Source: Conchocele bisecta
Taxonomy: Eukaryota > Mollusca > Bivalvia > Lucinida > Thyasiridae
Reading direction: 5' to 3'
Assembly (NCBI GenBank): GCA_029237695.1
Contig: CM055265.1
Coordinates: forward strand, 44,695,331-44,759,330
Length of the DNA stretch: 64,000 nucleotides
The notes beneath the pieces were generated by a model. The model ran no database searches. It saw nothing but the letters and a program-made list of their open reading frames with translations, and was not told where the DNA came from. Shown here one piece after another: positions 1 through 11,621 of this stretch (positions are counted from its first letter, which is position 1; every line of letters starts with the position of its first letter). Position numbers and translations under genes: made by a program.

Positions 1-703
1 AATTAAAAAAAACAACAGCACATGTAGATTTCAGATGAGCGGGGCCCATAATCATGAAATCAGTCAAATTTTTGTGTTTTTACGGATGATTTCTGAACTG
101 TTCACAAAATATCTGTAACGGGTGCATTAAAGGCACTGGCTCTCCAATATGCCTAGAATGTGATGAAACAGATTAGGACAAAATAGGTTCATTTAGATCG
201 TAATTCTGGAACCAAATTATATGTTCAAGTCGCCTGTAAAAATTTGATATTTATGCAAATAATAAATGCATAATACAGAAAAAAAACCTAGAAAATGTGT
301 TCATTGAACACGGATGCCCCACATGCATGTATCACTTTAATAGTAAACGAGGCAAAATTCTAAGTCGAAAATGGGGGAGATAATCCATGACCCGGGGGTC
401 AAAAGAATCAAAATAAACTTTGTGCATGTACTCATAAGAAAGCTATTGCTGTTTAAAAGTTTTACAAGTTACAAGGTTGGGGACGGACGGACAAGGGCAA
501 CACTAAATGTGCCCTCCAGTGGATCTATCCGAGACACAGTACCTTTAATGCAAGAGAGTTATCATATGTGCTACAGTGTATAGGCTCAACATTACATGTA
601 CTATCATTTAAATGAGGAAAATAAAAGCAGCAGCAACTGTTATATTGTGTGTCTCATTATATTCATGTACATGTATCTACATATATTTAAGTATACAGTG
701 TCC

Positions 704-799
704 AGTTGTTCAAAGCCTCTGTTAGCTTAACAGAATGTTAAATATTTAACAATGTTAAGAATTTAACAGTCTGTTAAGCTAACAGAGGCTTTGAGCAAC
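704..799. repeat. Short fold-back element
   Basis: The left arm (GTTGTTCAAAGCCTCTGTTAG) recurs as its reverse complement at the right end (CTAACAGAGGCTTTGAGCAAC), around an AT-rich centre that is itself palindromic. It has no coding capacity. It is probably a small non-autonomous inverted-repeat element; only one copy was seen here. The 600 bases to its left hold nothing I recognise. Confidence 0.7.
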
Positions 800-884
800 C
801 GGGCCCTGGTTGTCATCAGTATAATGCTGAAAAATGAATAGTTTTTGAGATGACATGTACTGAGAAAATGGATCTTCTGACCGT

Positions 885-955
885 GTGATAGATGTAGACC
901 CAGATCACCAGTCGCAGTCGAGCAGTCTGATCCGGGTCTACACTGTTTGTTATAA
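885..955 (+). repeat. Diverged fragment resembling family A
   Basis: The stretch TAGACCCAGATCACC...GTCTGATCCGGGTCTACACTG resembles the hairpin core of family A (GATCCAGATCAGCCTGTGC...CAGTCTGATCAGGATCTACACTG). The ends are missing, so the assignment is tentative. Confidence 0.35.
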
Positions 956-1197
956 CTCTAGGTTAGCGCAATGATTATGAAATTTAAATAGTTAAAATTA
1001 AAGGTTACCTTGAACAAAATTTTACATTACCAGTAGCTCCAATATTTTCAAAACTACTTTTTCCAATCATAACCTTTCAGTAGCCAAATTCTGAAATTTT
1101 AGTAGCCAAATCACTGTTAGAGTAACAAAATGGTTTCTGCAGCTACCAGTAACACCAACCTATGTTATTTAACAATGAAATGTCTAGCATACTTCTA

Positions 1198-1741
1198 CAC
1201 GGTGGGTATAGAACGTCACAGGCACCTGCTATTTGGATGGGGTGCACTGAATCAGGTAAGAAAATGTTAACGCAATTAAGCGCAGATACCCCGGAAAATT
1301 GATCAGCAACACCTGTCGATGTTCTAGTCCCCGTAGATTCGGCCATTTATGAGTTATTTCGAGAAATTATACATATACATTTGGCTGGAATTAAGGAAAG
1401 ATGGGGTGCACTAGGGTATAAAATTCAAGTTTTCCTGACTGATCAGTGAATGTGCAATAGTATTGCATGCGTGTTCATGCATCTCTTTTCGTGGCTATAA
1501 GCTGTATTTTCTAACGATTTTGGGGCATATCGGAGTGCACCCCATCAGTCCTTATTTCCAGCAAAAACGGGGACATTGACAGGTTTGCTATTCAATTTTC
1601 CGTGATATCTGTGCTTAATCCCGTCAAAATCGCGAATTTAAAAAATAAAAAAAGTATAGTCTGAATTGGAGGGTTTTTCCTACCTGATTCAGTGCACCCC
1701 ATCCCAATAGCAGGTGTCTGTGGCAAACTATACCCACCGTG
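1198..1741. mobile_element. Inverted-repeat element with long arms
   Basis: The outer arms match almost exactly in reverse complement. CACGGTGGGTATAG and ATGGGGTGCACTGAATCAGG at 1198-1257 face the same motifs at 1682-1741. Weaker matching continues inwards, so each arm exceeds 150 bp. The interior is non-coding. The small open frames across it are accidental. Confidence 0.75.
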
Positions 1742-2079
1742 TTTGAACAAACAGGACATATTCACATCTATACTGGTAGCCAGATATAACTGCACAAAGC
1801 CTGTAAACACTGTTGTAAAATAATTGTCCGTCGGCTGTTCTCTATCTGGCCAAGGGGCTTGTGTACATGGTGTCTTCTCTTCTCCACCCTCCCTGCTGAT
1901 TGTTGATATCGATCGATCGATCCAGATCTTGTGCAGTGGACAGTCCGGTGTTCACATGGCCCAGTTCGAGTCCAATATTGATGCATTGCTGTTTTCCTGA
2001 AGAAAAACAAACAACAACATATTTTTTATGTCGAAAGTTGTTGATACGGTGACCATGGTCAAGTTCAGTCGAAATACAC

Positions 2080-2990
2080 TGCTATTGATGAAATTATGGT
2101 CATGGTTAAGGTTATGACACTGGATGGATAGATATCAGTGTGAGAAGCTATTGATGAAGTTTGGTAATTATCCGCAGATCAAAGAATTGTGACCGCTATG
2201 TCTCACTTTCCAGTTCGCTAGGATGGCGCTACTGGTCGCAATTTGGCTACTCGCTAGGATGGAATTTGGCTACTCGCTAGGATGGCGCTACTGGTCGCAA
2301 TTTGGCTACTCAAATGGCCATTTGGCTACCAATATTTCAGAAATCATTCAAATGGCAAATTTTGCTACTGATATGTCATAAATTATTTGAAATTGTACTC
2401 TTACAATTAGTGGAGCTAATATAAAATTGCATTGTTTATTTTAGTATTTTACTGTGACAGTTAATTTCGGCTACTAATTTTAAGTTTTACCGCCAATCTA
2501 GCATGAGTGAGACAAAAGATATTGATGAAGTTTGGCATATATCCAACGTATCAGGATATATGTGAAATAGGGACGTACGTCCAAGTTTTGACGGATGTGA
2601 CCTATATTTTGAGAAATGTAGGTCAGTGTCACCCAAAGGACCCAGAATGGTTTCTATCAATGTAAGGAAGCTACTGATGAAGTTTGGCGAACATCTAACT
2701 ATTTGGACCTACAATGGACCTATGTCCAAAATTGTGGACGACGACGACTGATATGCGATTTCTATGTTCCACTTTCCACTATCGTGGGTGAGACAAAACA
2801 AGTAGGTCATGGTCACTTGAATGACCCAGGGTGGTTAGATATCAATGTAAGGAAGCAACTAATAAAGTTTGGCGAACATCCGACTAATACATCAAGAGAT
2901 GTATAAAATGTTGACGGATGTGACTGGAATTTCTCGAAAGTAGGTCAACGTCACTTAAATTACACAGAGTGGTTATATATCAAGATAAGC
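2080..2990 (+). repeat. Degenerate tandem array, about 170-190 bp unit (family S)
   Basis: A phrase like GAAGCTATTGATGAAGTTTGG, followed by an ACATC...ATCAGGAGAT-type block and a TAGGTCA.GTCAC block, recurs near 2150, 2525, 2668 and 2850. A related pair occurs at 32.3 kb. At 2215-2335 a shorter unit (TTCGCTAGGATGGCGCTACT, CAATTTGGCTACTCG) is repeated in tandem. The unit is diverged and has no gene. Confidence 0.6.
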
Positions 2991-3390
2991 TGCGTATTTG
3001 CTTAAATACCCAATTAAAATTGCCTAAAACCCATTGAAATCAGAAGTAGCGAGTATCAAAAAGCAATTACAATTCTGTGGTACATGTATCATGCTGCAGA
3101 AAACAATAAACAGACCACAAATATAGCATATTTTTTCTTATTCTTGCTGTCTTTTGACTCAATTACTAATTCCTTATCTGGAGCCCTGATCAATGCAAGG
3201 AAGCTATTGATGACGGTTCCAGCTGGGACTCGCTATTTCGTACCTCAGGTTAATTGCCAATTAATTAACAACAAAACATATAATAAAATTTCATCAACAG
3301 ATATGCATCGACATATCTGATTACGTCACCAGATTACAAAATACAAGTAAGTAACCCCAAATGCTATTTTGTTTCAAACATATATGTGGC

Positions 3391-3973
3391 TCTGACTGGA
3401 GAAATGGGGCTTATGGGATTTGTGACCAGTGTATATCCAGATCAGCATGTGCATCCGCAGTCTGATCAGGATCTGAACTGTTTGTCATTCAATTAATGAA
3501 ACACCCGTCGTGCGTCTAACAAGCAATATGTAGAGTTTATTCAACTACCATTTTGAAATACCGGATTTATATCCCGATACATCTGGAAGTCTTATAAAGA
3601 AACGAGCGTGTGCGGAGCACAAGTTTCTTTGTCGGATTTACAAATATCATGGGAAATAAAGCTGGTATTTCAAAATGATAGTGTATATTACATGCTTTTC
3701 GAAAAAATGTGAAATTTGCTCTTAGACCAGCTTATAACATCAAAATTGACAATTTTGACGTTAGCGTATGAATTGTTTCTTCGCCGGAAATGACGTTTTG
3801 CTATATATAATGTCTAGGAGGAAATATTTCCTTCAAGGGTATAAATGCTACCAGAAATACGGTGAATCACTGGGTAGCATGTAACATAGATCGCTATCAG
3901 GCTACACGAGTGTTCTATTTGATCAGGGACTACAATGGCCACAAATCGACTAAGCCCCATTTCTCCAGTCACA
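3391..3973 (+). mobile_element. Family A inverted-repeat element, interrupted
   Basis: It starts TGACTGGAGAAATGGGGCTTA and ends AAGCCCCATTTCTCCAGTCA. The left part carries the A-specific hairpin (CCAGATCAGCATGTGC...GTCTGATCAGGATCTGAACTG). The right part has the A-specific tail (ATCAGGCTACACGAGTG). About 350 bp of foreign sequence separates the halves, including a second fold-back at 3545-3683. Confidence 0.75.
3545..3683. repeat. Fold-back nested in a family A copy
   Basis: CTACCATTTTGAAATACC at the left is mirrored by GGTATTTCAAAATGATAG at the right. Inner ATCCCGAT and ATCATGGGA blocks pair less perfectly. It interrupts the family A element, so it inserted later. Confidence 0.6.
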
Positions 3974-4041
3974 GCTAAATATGTACATCACGAGTAGATT
4001 GCTAATGCTAATTCTCTGTTAGCTGGCCAACTAACATCTAT

Positions 4042-4715
4042 TTAACCATTTCAACACTACCTGTATAGTGGTATTGCCAAATGGTGTAGATCCAAATGAG
4101 CCGGCTCGTGATGAGCCGTCTCATCAGGACCTGCACTTTTTGCAAATAATTTTCTTATTTTTGACAACAAAAATATCCCCTTTTCATAAATAGACTAGTC
4201 TGAAAACCATTTTGTGGCGATTGGATTGGTCCGGAAATCAACATATAAAAATCCATCACGAGCCGGCTCATCAGGATCTGCACTTTTTGCAAATAATTTT
4301 CTTATTTTTGGCAACAAAAATATCCCCTTTTCATAAATGGACTAGTTTGAAAACCATTTTGTGGCGATTGGATTGGTCCGGAAATCAACATATAAAAATC
4401 CATCACGAGCCGGCTCATCAGGAACTGCATTTTTTTGCAAATAAGTTTCTTCCCCTTTTCATAAATGGACTTGTCTGAAAACCATTTTGTGGTGATTGGA
4501 TTGGTCCAGAAATCAACATATAAAAATCCATCACGAGCCGGCTCATCAGGATCTGCACTTTTTGCAAATAATTTTCTTATTTTTTGCAACAAAAATATCC
4601 CCTTTTCATAAATGGACTAGTCTGAAAACAATTTTATGGCGATTGAATTGATCCGGAAATCAACATATAAAAAAATCCATTCCAATTTCCAGTTACTTAG
4701 GGGTGAAAGAATTAA
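4042..4715 (+). mobile_element. Family B TTAA element with internal tandem expansion
   Basis: It is flanked by TTAA at 4042 and 4712, and the hairpin GATGAGCCG...CGTCTCATC identifies family B. In this copy a unit of about 145-150 bp (GAGCCGGCTCATCAGGATCTG through AAATGGACTAGTCTGAAAACC to ATATAAAAATCCATCAC) is repeated about four times between 4110 and 4680. Other copies of B have it once. Confidence 0.75.
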
Positions 4716-5401
4716 ATTATAACATTCATTTTATTTTACATCAAGTTATGACCCAGCTTTGTCATCAAAACACATTTAAAATATGCAAATATATGCCCAA
4801 ATATATATGTGAATGTATAAAAAATTAAAACAAGAATGCGTACGAATTGACCAAACACGGAACGAAATGGTATGGGTACGAAATAACCCGGACCTCATAA
4901 AACAGTAGTTTTATGTGAAATAAACGAATAAACTTTCGTATGTGTCCGAGGATGTGAAGCGGAACATAAAATTACCTGATTACACAGTAATGACCGCCGT
5001 CGTTATGTCAATAAGTGATCCGGGGAGATATTTTCCAATATTTATTTTATTTACAAAATGCTTCCGGAATGGGCTTTAATACGTCATCAAGTTGTACATA
5101 TATACGGGGATTAAAAACCGGAGCGAATCGGGATTGGTCTCGAGTTATCCAGCGGCTTTCGGAAAATATCTCGGGGTACTGTAACACGCACCTGCTGTTT
5201 GTTGATCAACAAATATTGATATTTTTATCGGCTACAAAGTCTTTTTTTATACCAAAATGAATGCACACAGTTTCGAAGAGTGTCTAAATGGAAACCTGTT
5301 TGATGTATTCATGGGAAAACCCAATAGGAGGTCATATTCGGCGACTTGAGCCGTATACTGCCTTTAAAGAAAACGATCATTTGTTTCAAATTAGCATCAT
5401 T

Positions 5402-5544
5402 CATGTACGGTGGCACAGAGGGGACATGGACATATATCATTGCTATTGCGTACGCACGCGATAGCTTAGCCAATGAAACCCTATCGCGTGCGCACGCAAT
5501 AGTAAACAATATTTCCATGTCCCCTCTGTGCCACCGTATTCATG
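5402..5544. repeat. Long hairpin
   Basis: TACGGTGGCACAGAGGGGACA at the left is mirrored by TGTCCCCTCTGTGCCACCGTA. A second inner arm, CTATTGCGTACGCACGCGATAG, is mirrored by CTATCGCGTGCGCACGCAATAG. The loop is about 17 bp. No other copy was found. Confidence 0.75.
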
Positions 5545-6306
5545 TGATTGAATATCTATGCAAAATATATAGTATTCTGACCTTAGCTTGGAGCTACCTA
5601 GTATAGCAGTCGTACAGATGGAATGTCAACTATTTCTACATTAAAAACTACATGTACCATTCTGAGTGTCGAATTTGTAATGTTTCATTACTGAATTTTA
5701 CAGAATTAGTACGTTTAAACTAAAGAATAAAGCACACGGTCTGAATTATTTAATTATATATTTACATTATAGTCAATGTTTTGTCCTACTGTCCCATTAA
5801 ACAATAAATGTAGTTAACAGAACTGTCACCAGAGGTATCACACCAGTTTAGTGGAAGGATACCTCGCGGCCATTATGGCGACTTGTGAGGCGATATAAAG
5901 TTAATTTATTGAATATCATCCGAATTTTGGGGGAAATTAGGCGGTGTGTGCGTCTTATTTTTTAAAATTAAAAGTTGTTGTAAATAGTGTTAACAAACAA
6001 TAATTATTGATTTATCTTCAAATAAAAAATAATCTGGCATTACTGTTTAGGGGCGGGTGGGAATTATATACAGTAAATTAATTTTATATATTACCTGATG
6101 ATCTCGCAACAGAGCCGCTGGACACGCAGGTTGAAGTAACGAACCAATACATAAAAGCATCAATAAGTTATAAAAACTAAGCTAACATGTTTTGACTCCA
6201 TCTTGTACCACATTAATGTGTATAGGAGGGAGTAAAGCATTGTTCTAGCTTATTTTTGTTCACAGACCATGGTCCGTCACTTCAACATGTGGCCGGACAT
6301 ACACCT

Positions 6307-6541
6307 GGGGCCCGTTTCACTAAACTTCTTACGACTAAAATGTTCGTAAGTGCACATTTAAGATCGTCTGTAAATTTCAATTTATGGACCTACTTTTATT
6401 GAGCATAGGCTGCATATGCAGCCTATGCTCAATAAATGTAAATCCAATAATTATTTACAAGAACAAAATGTTAATGTGAAATTTACAGACTATCATAATT
6501 TTGAACATTTTAGTCATATGAAGTTTAATGAAACGGGCCCC
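6307..6541. mobile_element. Family C MITE
   Basis: The termini are GGGGCCCGTTTCACTAAACTTC and its near reverse complement. The centre is GAGCATAGGCTGCATATGCAGCC, palindromic. It is one of at least six copies in this window (also 23496, 23729, 24540, 26087, 26476). Confidence 0.85.
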
Positions 6542-6635
6542 AGACACCTGAGGGAGCAACTACTGATTATATTCAGCCGCTGATTTTTTTCGAATAATTC
6601 TCTCCCATGCACATAGTGTAGGATAGTAATATAAG

Positions 6636-6691
6636 GTTTGATAATGTCCAGCCGTGTGCAAACGTTTGCACACGGCTGGACATTATCAAAC
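6636..6691. repeat. Perfect 56-bp palindrome without spacer
   Basis: GTTTGATAATGTCCAGCCGT continues to AAC and is followed immediately by its exact reverse complement. There are 28 bp per arm and no loop. Perfect identity implies either recent origin or gene conversion. Confidence 0.9.
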
Positions 6692-6871
6692 GTTATTGTT
6701 ACATTTCCAGCAAAAAACTGATGTAATTTGAGCATTATATTCAGTATTTTCAGTACTTTTATAAAATCGTCCCATTCACGTAGATAATTTTCGGTATGCA
6801 TATTCCGGGGCCGCGTCATGAACGTCACGAATGTCATGAAGTAGTGACGTCATGAAGGCATACAGAGATTA

Positions 6872-7079
6872 TATAGTAATGTCCGTTAACATTTTAAGCA
6901 AACACGGTTATCGCCCCTGATATCAGTGTGTAAATTTACGTCTGATATAAAATGTATAATAATGCCAATCAGTACGTGGGATAATGGCGCATGAATGTTT
7001 ATTTTGCCAGGAAATGTCTCAGATGATGTATCTTATGTAAAGAACATGTTTTACCTACTGAGTGGGCATGTACCTTTAA
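6872..7079 (+). mobile_element. Family D element, right half only
   Basis: It matches the right 205 bp of complete D copies at 9882 and 14995 (AATGTCCGTTAACATTTTAAG ... GGGCATGTACCTTTAA). The left half is absent. Confidence 0.75.
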
Positions 7080-7193
7080 GGGTTAATAAAACTGCAACAC
7101 CAACAATCAATCAATCAATCTAGTTTAATCTTGTAGTACCCTATGTTCAGTACTTTTAGCACTTTGATTGTTTGATTTTATTCGCCCCCGCAC

Positions 7194-7203
7194 ACCACCC
7201 CCC

Positions 7204-7248
<45 letters not shown>

Positions 7249-7279
7249 CCCTTTCCCCCCCCCCCCCCCCCCCCCCCCC
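7194..7279 (+). repeat. Poly(C) tract
   Basis: About 80 bp of nearly pure C, interrupted by a few T and G. It creates spurious poly-proline and poly-glycine frames that are not genes. The true length may be uncertain because such runs assemble badly. Confidence 0.9.
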
Positions 7280-7362
7280 AAGTCCCCTTTCCCTTATACT
7301 CAGTGGACGTTGCACTCCGCACCGGCGTAAACTGTCGAAAAATGCACCGGTTTCTTGACCAA

Positions 7363-7695
7363 TGTGTATGATTACGTGGTACTAACAACAACAACAAGTA
7401 CTGAAATTTCCAGAATCCATCTGACTCAGAGTACGTATTATGTTATAGTGTCCTTATTACGTAACGGACTTTGATGAAATATGGCGCATCAAACGCGGAC
7501 ACGGAAATCGATTCTTCGCAAATAATGACATAAGTCTGTGCAAAGCTCCCTGGACCACCAAATGCAGCTCATGAAGACGCGTTTGCTGCGCCATATTTCA
7601 TCAAAATCCGTTGCATATTAAGGAAAATATCAAATAATACTTACGTTGGAGCGACGTTGTTGTTGTTGTTGTAACCACGTGATCATGCACCTTGT
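7363..7695. mobile_element. Family E MITE
   Basis: The ends are ATGATTACGTGGTACTAACAACAAC and GTTGTTGTTGTAACCACGTGATCATGCACCTTG. Inner arms GGCGCATCAAACGCG / GCGTTTGCTGCGCC and the ATCGATTCTTCGCAAA block are shared with copies at 8868, 19527 and 43153. Confidence 0.8.
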
Positions 7696-7733
7696 TGACG
7701 AGACGCCACTCAGCTTACATAAAATAATGCACA

Positions 7734-7799
7734 AACGCATTTTTCGTCTAGTAACCGGCGCAAAGTTCTTGCGCCGGTTACTAGACGAAAATGTGTTTA
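7734..7799. repeat. Hairpin
   Basis: AACGCATTTTTCGTCTAGTA and ACCGGCGCAA form the left arm. The right arm is the reverse complement (TTGCGCCGGTTACTAGACGA). The loop is about 3-5 bp. Confidence 0.8.
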
Positions 7800-7989
7800 T
7801 GAAGATCCGGCGCCTAATTCAACGTGAAACATTTTACGCCGGCGCGGAGTGATACTAGTGCTATACCACATAGCAATTCGTAAAATTGATTTTCACAGTG
7901 TATGTGTTTTTTTCCAGTTCTATCTCTATGCGTATATTCTCATTAGCAAAACAACAATACATTAATTACTAGTCATGCATGATTATAAT

Positions 7990-8466
7990 TTATGTGGTTG
8001 ACTGGATAAATGGGGTTCATGGGGTTTTGCGACCAGTGTAGATCCAGACCAGCCTGTGCATCCGCACAGTCTGACTATGATATGCACTGTTCACATAGGC
8101 GGCGGAACCGGAAAATTATGGTGGGGGGGGGGGCAGTCTTGAGGGTACAAAGGGCCAGATGTTGCTAGGGTGGCCCGGGGGCATGCTCCCCCGGAAATTT
8201 CGCCGTTCCCTGCATTCTCAGCAAGTTTGGGGATGAGAATATGTGCTTTATAATATAAGTTACACAATTATTGAGGGTGCCAGGTCTCCCGAACAAAATT
8301 ATTTCCCCAACCCCCCACTTCCGCCGCCTCTGGTTCACAAATGAAACATCGTCATGCTTCTAACTAGCATTACACTTCGTTATCAGGCTACACGAGTTTA
8401 GTGTGCTATTTGATCAGGAACTCCACTTGTCACAAATTCCATAAGCCCCATTTATCCAGTCACAGA
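7990..8466 (+). mobile_element. Family A element with nested family F insertion
   Basis: The left part runs from TTGACTGGATAAATGGGG to TATGCACTGTTCAC. The right part runs from TTCACAAATGAAACATCGTCATG to CCCCATTTATCCAGTCACAG. The interruption is the 8094-8332 element. Confidence 0.8.
8094..8332. mobile_element. Family F element nested in A
   Basis: The termini are CATAGGCGGCGGAA and TTCCGCCGCCTCTG. It is flanked on both sides by GTTCAC(A), read as a target duplication of 5-7 bp. The interior includes a poly-G run (8122-8132) and CCCGGGGGCATGCTCCCCCGG, a short palindrome. Confidence 0.7.
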
Positions 8467-8472
8467 CACACA

Positions 8473-8676
8473 TGAGACACGCCATGTGATTTTGTACCTT
8501 CGGGCATGTGCGTAATGTCATTTTAAAAATACATTTACACAATTTACAATATTTTTCATAAATAAAGTCAAAAGTTGACAACATTTTCAGAGTACATGCG
8601 GATTATAAATTTTGTAAATGTATTTCATGAAATTACTCAGATGTCCGAAGGTACAAAATCACATGACGTGTCTCAT
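8473..8676. mobile_element. Family G MITE
   Basis: The ends are TGAGACACGCCATGTGATTTT and AAAATCACATGACGTGTCTCA. The interior AAAGTTGACAACATTTTCAG is shared with copies at 12520, 13115, 15877, 16184 and 32483. Confidence 0.85.
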
Positions 8677-8796
8677 ATCAGAATGACACTATAAATGTGT
8701 ACATGTATATATATATATACATGCTCCTGCATGCGTGATGACTTAATATGATCTTTATTAAACGGGTTTACTTACTTCATAAGAAACGAGGACCAT

Positions 8797-8861
8797 ACAC
8801 ATTGACTGATTCCAGAAGATTATAACCTGAGGTTATAATCTTCTGGAATCAGTCAATGTGT
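8797..8861. repeat. Hairpin
   Basis: ACACATTGACTGATTCCAGA begins a 31-base arm that is mirrored exactly up to TCTGGAATCAGTCAATGTGT, around a 3-bp centre. It lies just upstream of an E copy. Confidence 0.85.
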
Positions 8862-8867
8862 TTAATA

Positions 8868-9155
8868 ATCAAGGTGTATGATCACGTTGTTACAACTACA
8901 ACAACAAGTACTGAAACTTCCAGAAGTACGTATTATTTTATTTTGTCCTTATTATGTAACGGATTTTGATGAAATATGGCGCATCAAACGCGTCTTGTTA
9001 AATTGCATTTGGTGATCTCGGTACTTTGGCCCAAACTTCTGTCGTGTTTGTGAAGAATCGATTTGCGCGTCTACTGCCGAGCTCCCGGGACCACAAGATG
9101 CAGCTCATGAAGACGCGTTTGCTGCGCCACCAAAATCCGTCGCCTATTAACGGGA
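8868..9155. mobile_element. Family E MITE, right end lost
   Basis: It begins CAAGGTGTATGATCACGTTGT and keeps the ACGGATTTTGATGAAATATG and AGACGCGTTTGCTGCGCCA blocks. It then diverges before the terminal GTTGTT repeat. Confidence 0.75.
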
Positions 9156-9224
9156 CTCTCCTTCAAAGCTGACACGGGTCCGCCTTTTAAAGTCTACATC
9201 CGAAAGGACTAGTAGAGCAGGAAA

Positions 9225-9328
9225 TACAAAGTACCTCAGAAATACTGCACCCTGGAACTGAACCCCGGCCTGAATCGAATCCGGGAGGCTAGCGTGGCGG
9301 TCTGACGGTGTTACCCCTCGGCCACACA
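9225..9328 (-). repeat. tRNA-derived (SINE-like) sequence
   Basis: Read on the minus strand it has a plausible A box (TGGCCGAGGGGTAAC) and, about 40 bases later, a B box-like GGATTCGATTC. It does not fold into a convincing functional tRNA. It is interrupted or bounded by the hAT-like element at 9325, so it is best called a tRNA-related SINE fragment. Confidence 0.5.
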
Positions 9329-9808
9329 GGCATTCGGCGTATTTCGGCTTTCATCGGTATAAGTATATTTATATATGAACAAGGCTTCTAACTTTGATCG
9401 GACACGGCCTCGTATCATAACACATTCCGCGATTTTATTAACGCTAATGTGAATATGTTGGCGGAAAGTACACAGGTTCATTTGATAATTTTGTTTTGTT
9501 ATCTTACTAAAATAACATAGTTAGGACATATTTATGCAAATATTATTGAATTACAGCTCCCTTTCATAGGTCGGACACAACCTCGTATCATAACAAATGA
9601 AATGATGTGTTTAAGGCTCTAACGTACATAGTGTAGTGGCAAGTTCATATGATAATTTGAGAATTACCGATATCCTCCAGTAATATATAGAATGCATAGA
9701 AAATTACACTTTTACACATGTTATTTTGTTATGATACGAGGTCGTGTCCGACCAAAGTTAGAAGTTATATAGAGTTGTACCGATGGCAAAACACGCCGAT
9801 TGCCTGTG
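9325..9808. mobile_element. Family I, hAT-like non-autonomous element
   Basis: The termini are CACAGGCATTCGGCG and CGCCGATTGCCTGTG. The flanks are CTCGGCCA and CTCGGCTA, an 8-bp target duplication with one mismatch, which is typical of hAT elements. Internal inverted blocks (TCGGACACGGCCTCGTATCA) repeat several times. A second copy is at 42199. Confidence 0.75.
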
Positions 9809-9881
9809 CTCGGCTACGTTCTGCTCTTGTTTTTGTAGTGTATTAATTTGCATACATGTATTTATTACAGTATTATGCTTC

Positions 9882-10384
9882 TTAAAGGTACATGCCCACT
9901 CAGTAGGCACAAAATGTTCTTTATAGGAATTAAATAAGTGTATACTTGCGTCACTATTCCATCAGTTCCAAAAATTACAAGTGCCCGCTATACAGATATA
10001 ATAATTTAGTAATAAATATTTTACTGATAGTGACGCGCGGCGGTATCAGGCTATTTTCATATGCAAATGAGGCATGCTATTTTTTAATTATTTATACTAA
10101 TAAACCAGAAAAAATAAAATTTTCGACATATTATAAAATATGATCATTGCACATCAAGAAATTAATACTGATAATAACTATTAATGTCCGTTAACATTTT
10201 AAGGAAACACGGTTATCGCCCCTAATATCAGTTTGGAAAGTTACGTCTGATATAAAATGCAAAATAATGCCAATCACTGCATGGGGTAATGGTGAATGAA
10301 TGTTTATTTTGCCAATAAATGTCTCAGATGATGTCCCTGATATAAAGAACAGTTTGTGCCTACTGCGTGGGAGTGTACCTTTAA
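9882..10384. mobile_element. Family D element, complete
   Basis: It is flanked by TTAA on both sides. The termini are AAAGGTACATGCCCACTCAG and its near reverse complement (CTGCGTGGGAGTGTACCTTT). The interior contains GCGGGCACT-type and ATGCAAATGAGGCATG blocks. No gene. Confidence 0.85.
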
Positions 10385-11382
10385 TGCAAGTGTAAATACA
10401 ATGTAAATGCTTTGATTTAATGGCGGCACTGGCTCGATGAAATTGCATGTCTGAATCGACTATTTAAGTCCCCATCCGATACCTATGCGTCACATGCAAC
10501 TGTTTTACGAGGAAGATGGGGTACCGTCTACATAGGTACCTGGCAATTAACATATCAGTTTCTATCACCGACGATAGATAATACCTTTATCTGACATCTA
10601 AGTAGCTAAAATGTGTCTCGAACTGTTTACTGATCGTAAACATTTGAAGGTGTCATTGGAAGAAGTGGGGGTGGGGGGTAACTCCATGTCCACTGAGGAT
10701 GTGCAAATAGGGCGTAGGCATCACGGGACGGTTGAAAATAGCCAAAATGGACCGCTTTTCTGAGGGCGGTGGGTGACTTATACAAATCACGCCTCTCGCA
10801 ATCAGTTAAGGAGGCTCTTGCGACAAATATTAAAACATACTCGCAAATGAAGTACAAATCGCACGCCACAATAAAAATGCTGTAACCGCATCGGATGTGT
10901 ATATTTCTTTTTTTACAAAGTTACCCAACCACCTATTTTTGGCCAGAAATGTCAACACGACTGAATATTTGTTTTAATTGTTTTCATGAAAATATGAGGC
11001 AAAGGGGCTTTGCTATGATTTGTTCTATCACCTGTAACACCACACCGTTTCCTGAAAACGATTCATGGTCATAACCACCTAAGATTTTCGCTACAAATTC
11101 CCGAAAATACCTTAAATTCTGACGTGAAACTGTACAGGCGAGACAGCATAGCATGTGCCACGTTCTAAGATGTCAAAATCAACCGGAGCTAACATTGAGT
11201 TTTGTAGAATTATGAAATACTCTAAGAAATACACCTAGTCAAGCCTCACACAAAGTCAAGAAATGTTCATAAACCTATGTTTCTAAGACACACTGGTATA
11301 ACTTACAGGGTTGGTACTGAAATATATATAAAATCGTCCACCCCCTGTTTACCCCTAGCTCCGCACTGTCCCGTGATACATT
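10385..11382. other. No recognisable feature
   Basis: Single-copy-looking sequence with small open frames only. I saw no splice-flanked coding stretch, repeat copy or RNA gene here. A minor G-run at 10664-10677 is simple sequence. Confidence 0.5.
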
Positions 11383-11510
11383 ATTGGTTTTGCGACCAGT
11401 GTAGATACAAATCAGACTGCAGTGCATCCACACTTGCTGCAGATCCTGGTGATGCGGCTCTTCTGGATCTACAATGTTTGCGCATGCTTGCTTTACGGTA
11501 TATAAGATTA
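11383..11510 (+). repeat. Family A fragment, diverged
   Basis: TTGGTTTTGCGACCAGTGTAG through GGATCTACAATGTTTGCG matches the left hairpin of A with an inserted segment. Both terminal repeats are missing. Confidence 0.6.
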
Positions 11511-11621
11511 AACGGGTTAAATACAATACTTGTTTTCGTATGACCCCTGCAGCGATGTGGCATTGACTATGGCGAGGCCCTGTGACTTTAGAGTAAAGTA
11601 CAACTCGTCATAGCTTGCATA

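Noticed and set aside
7125..7397. Poly-Gly and poly-Pro frames
   Set aside because: They come from a poly(C) tract between MITEs.
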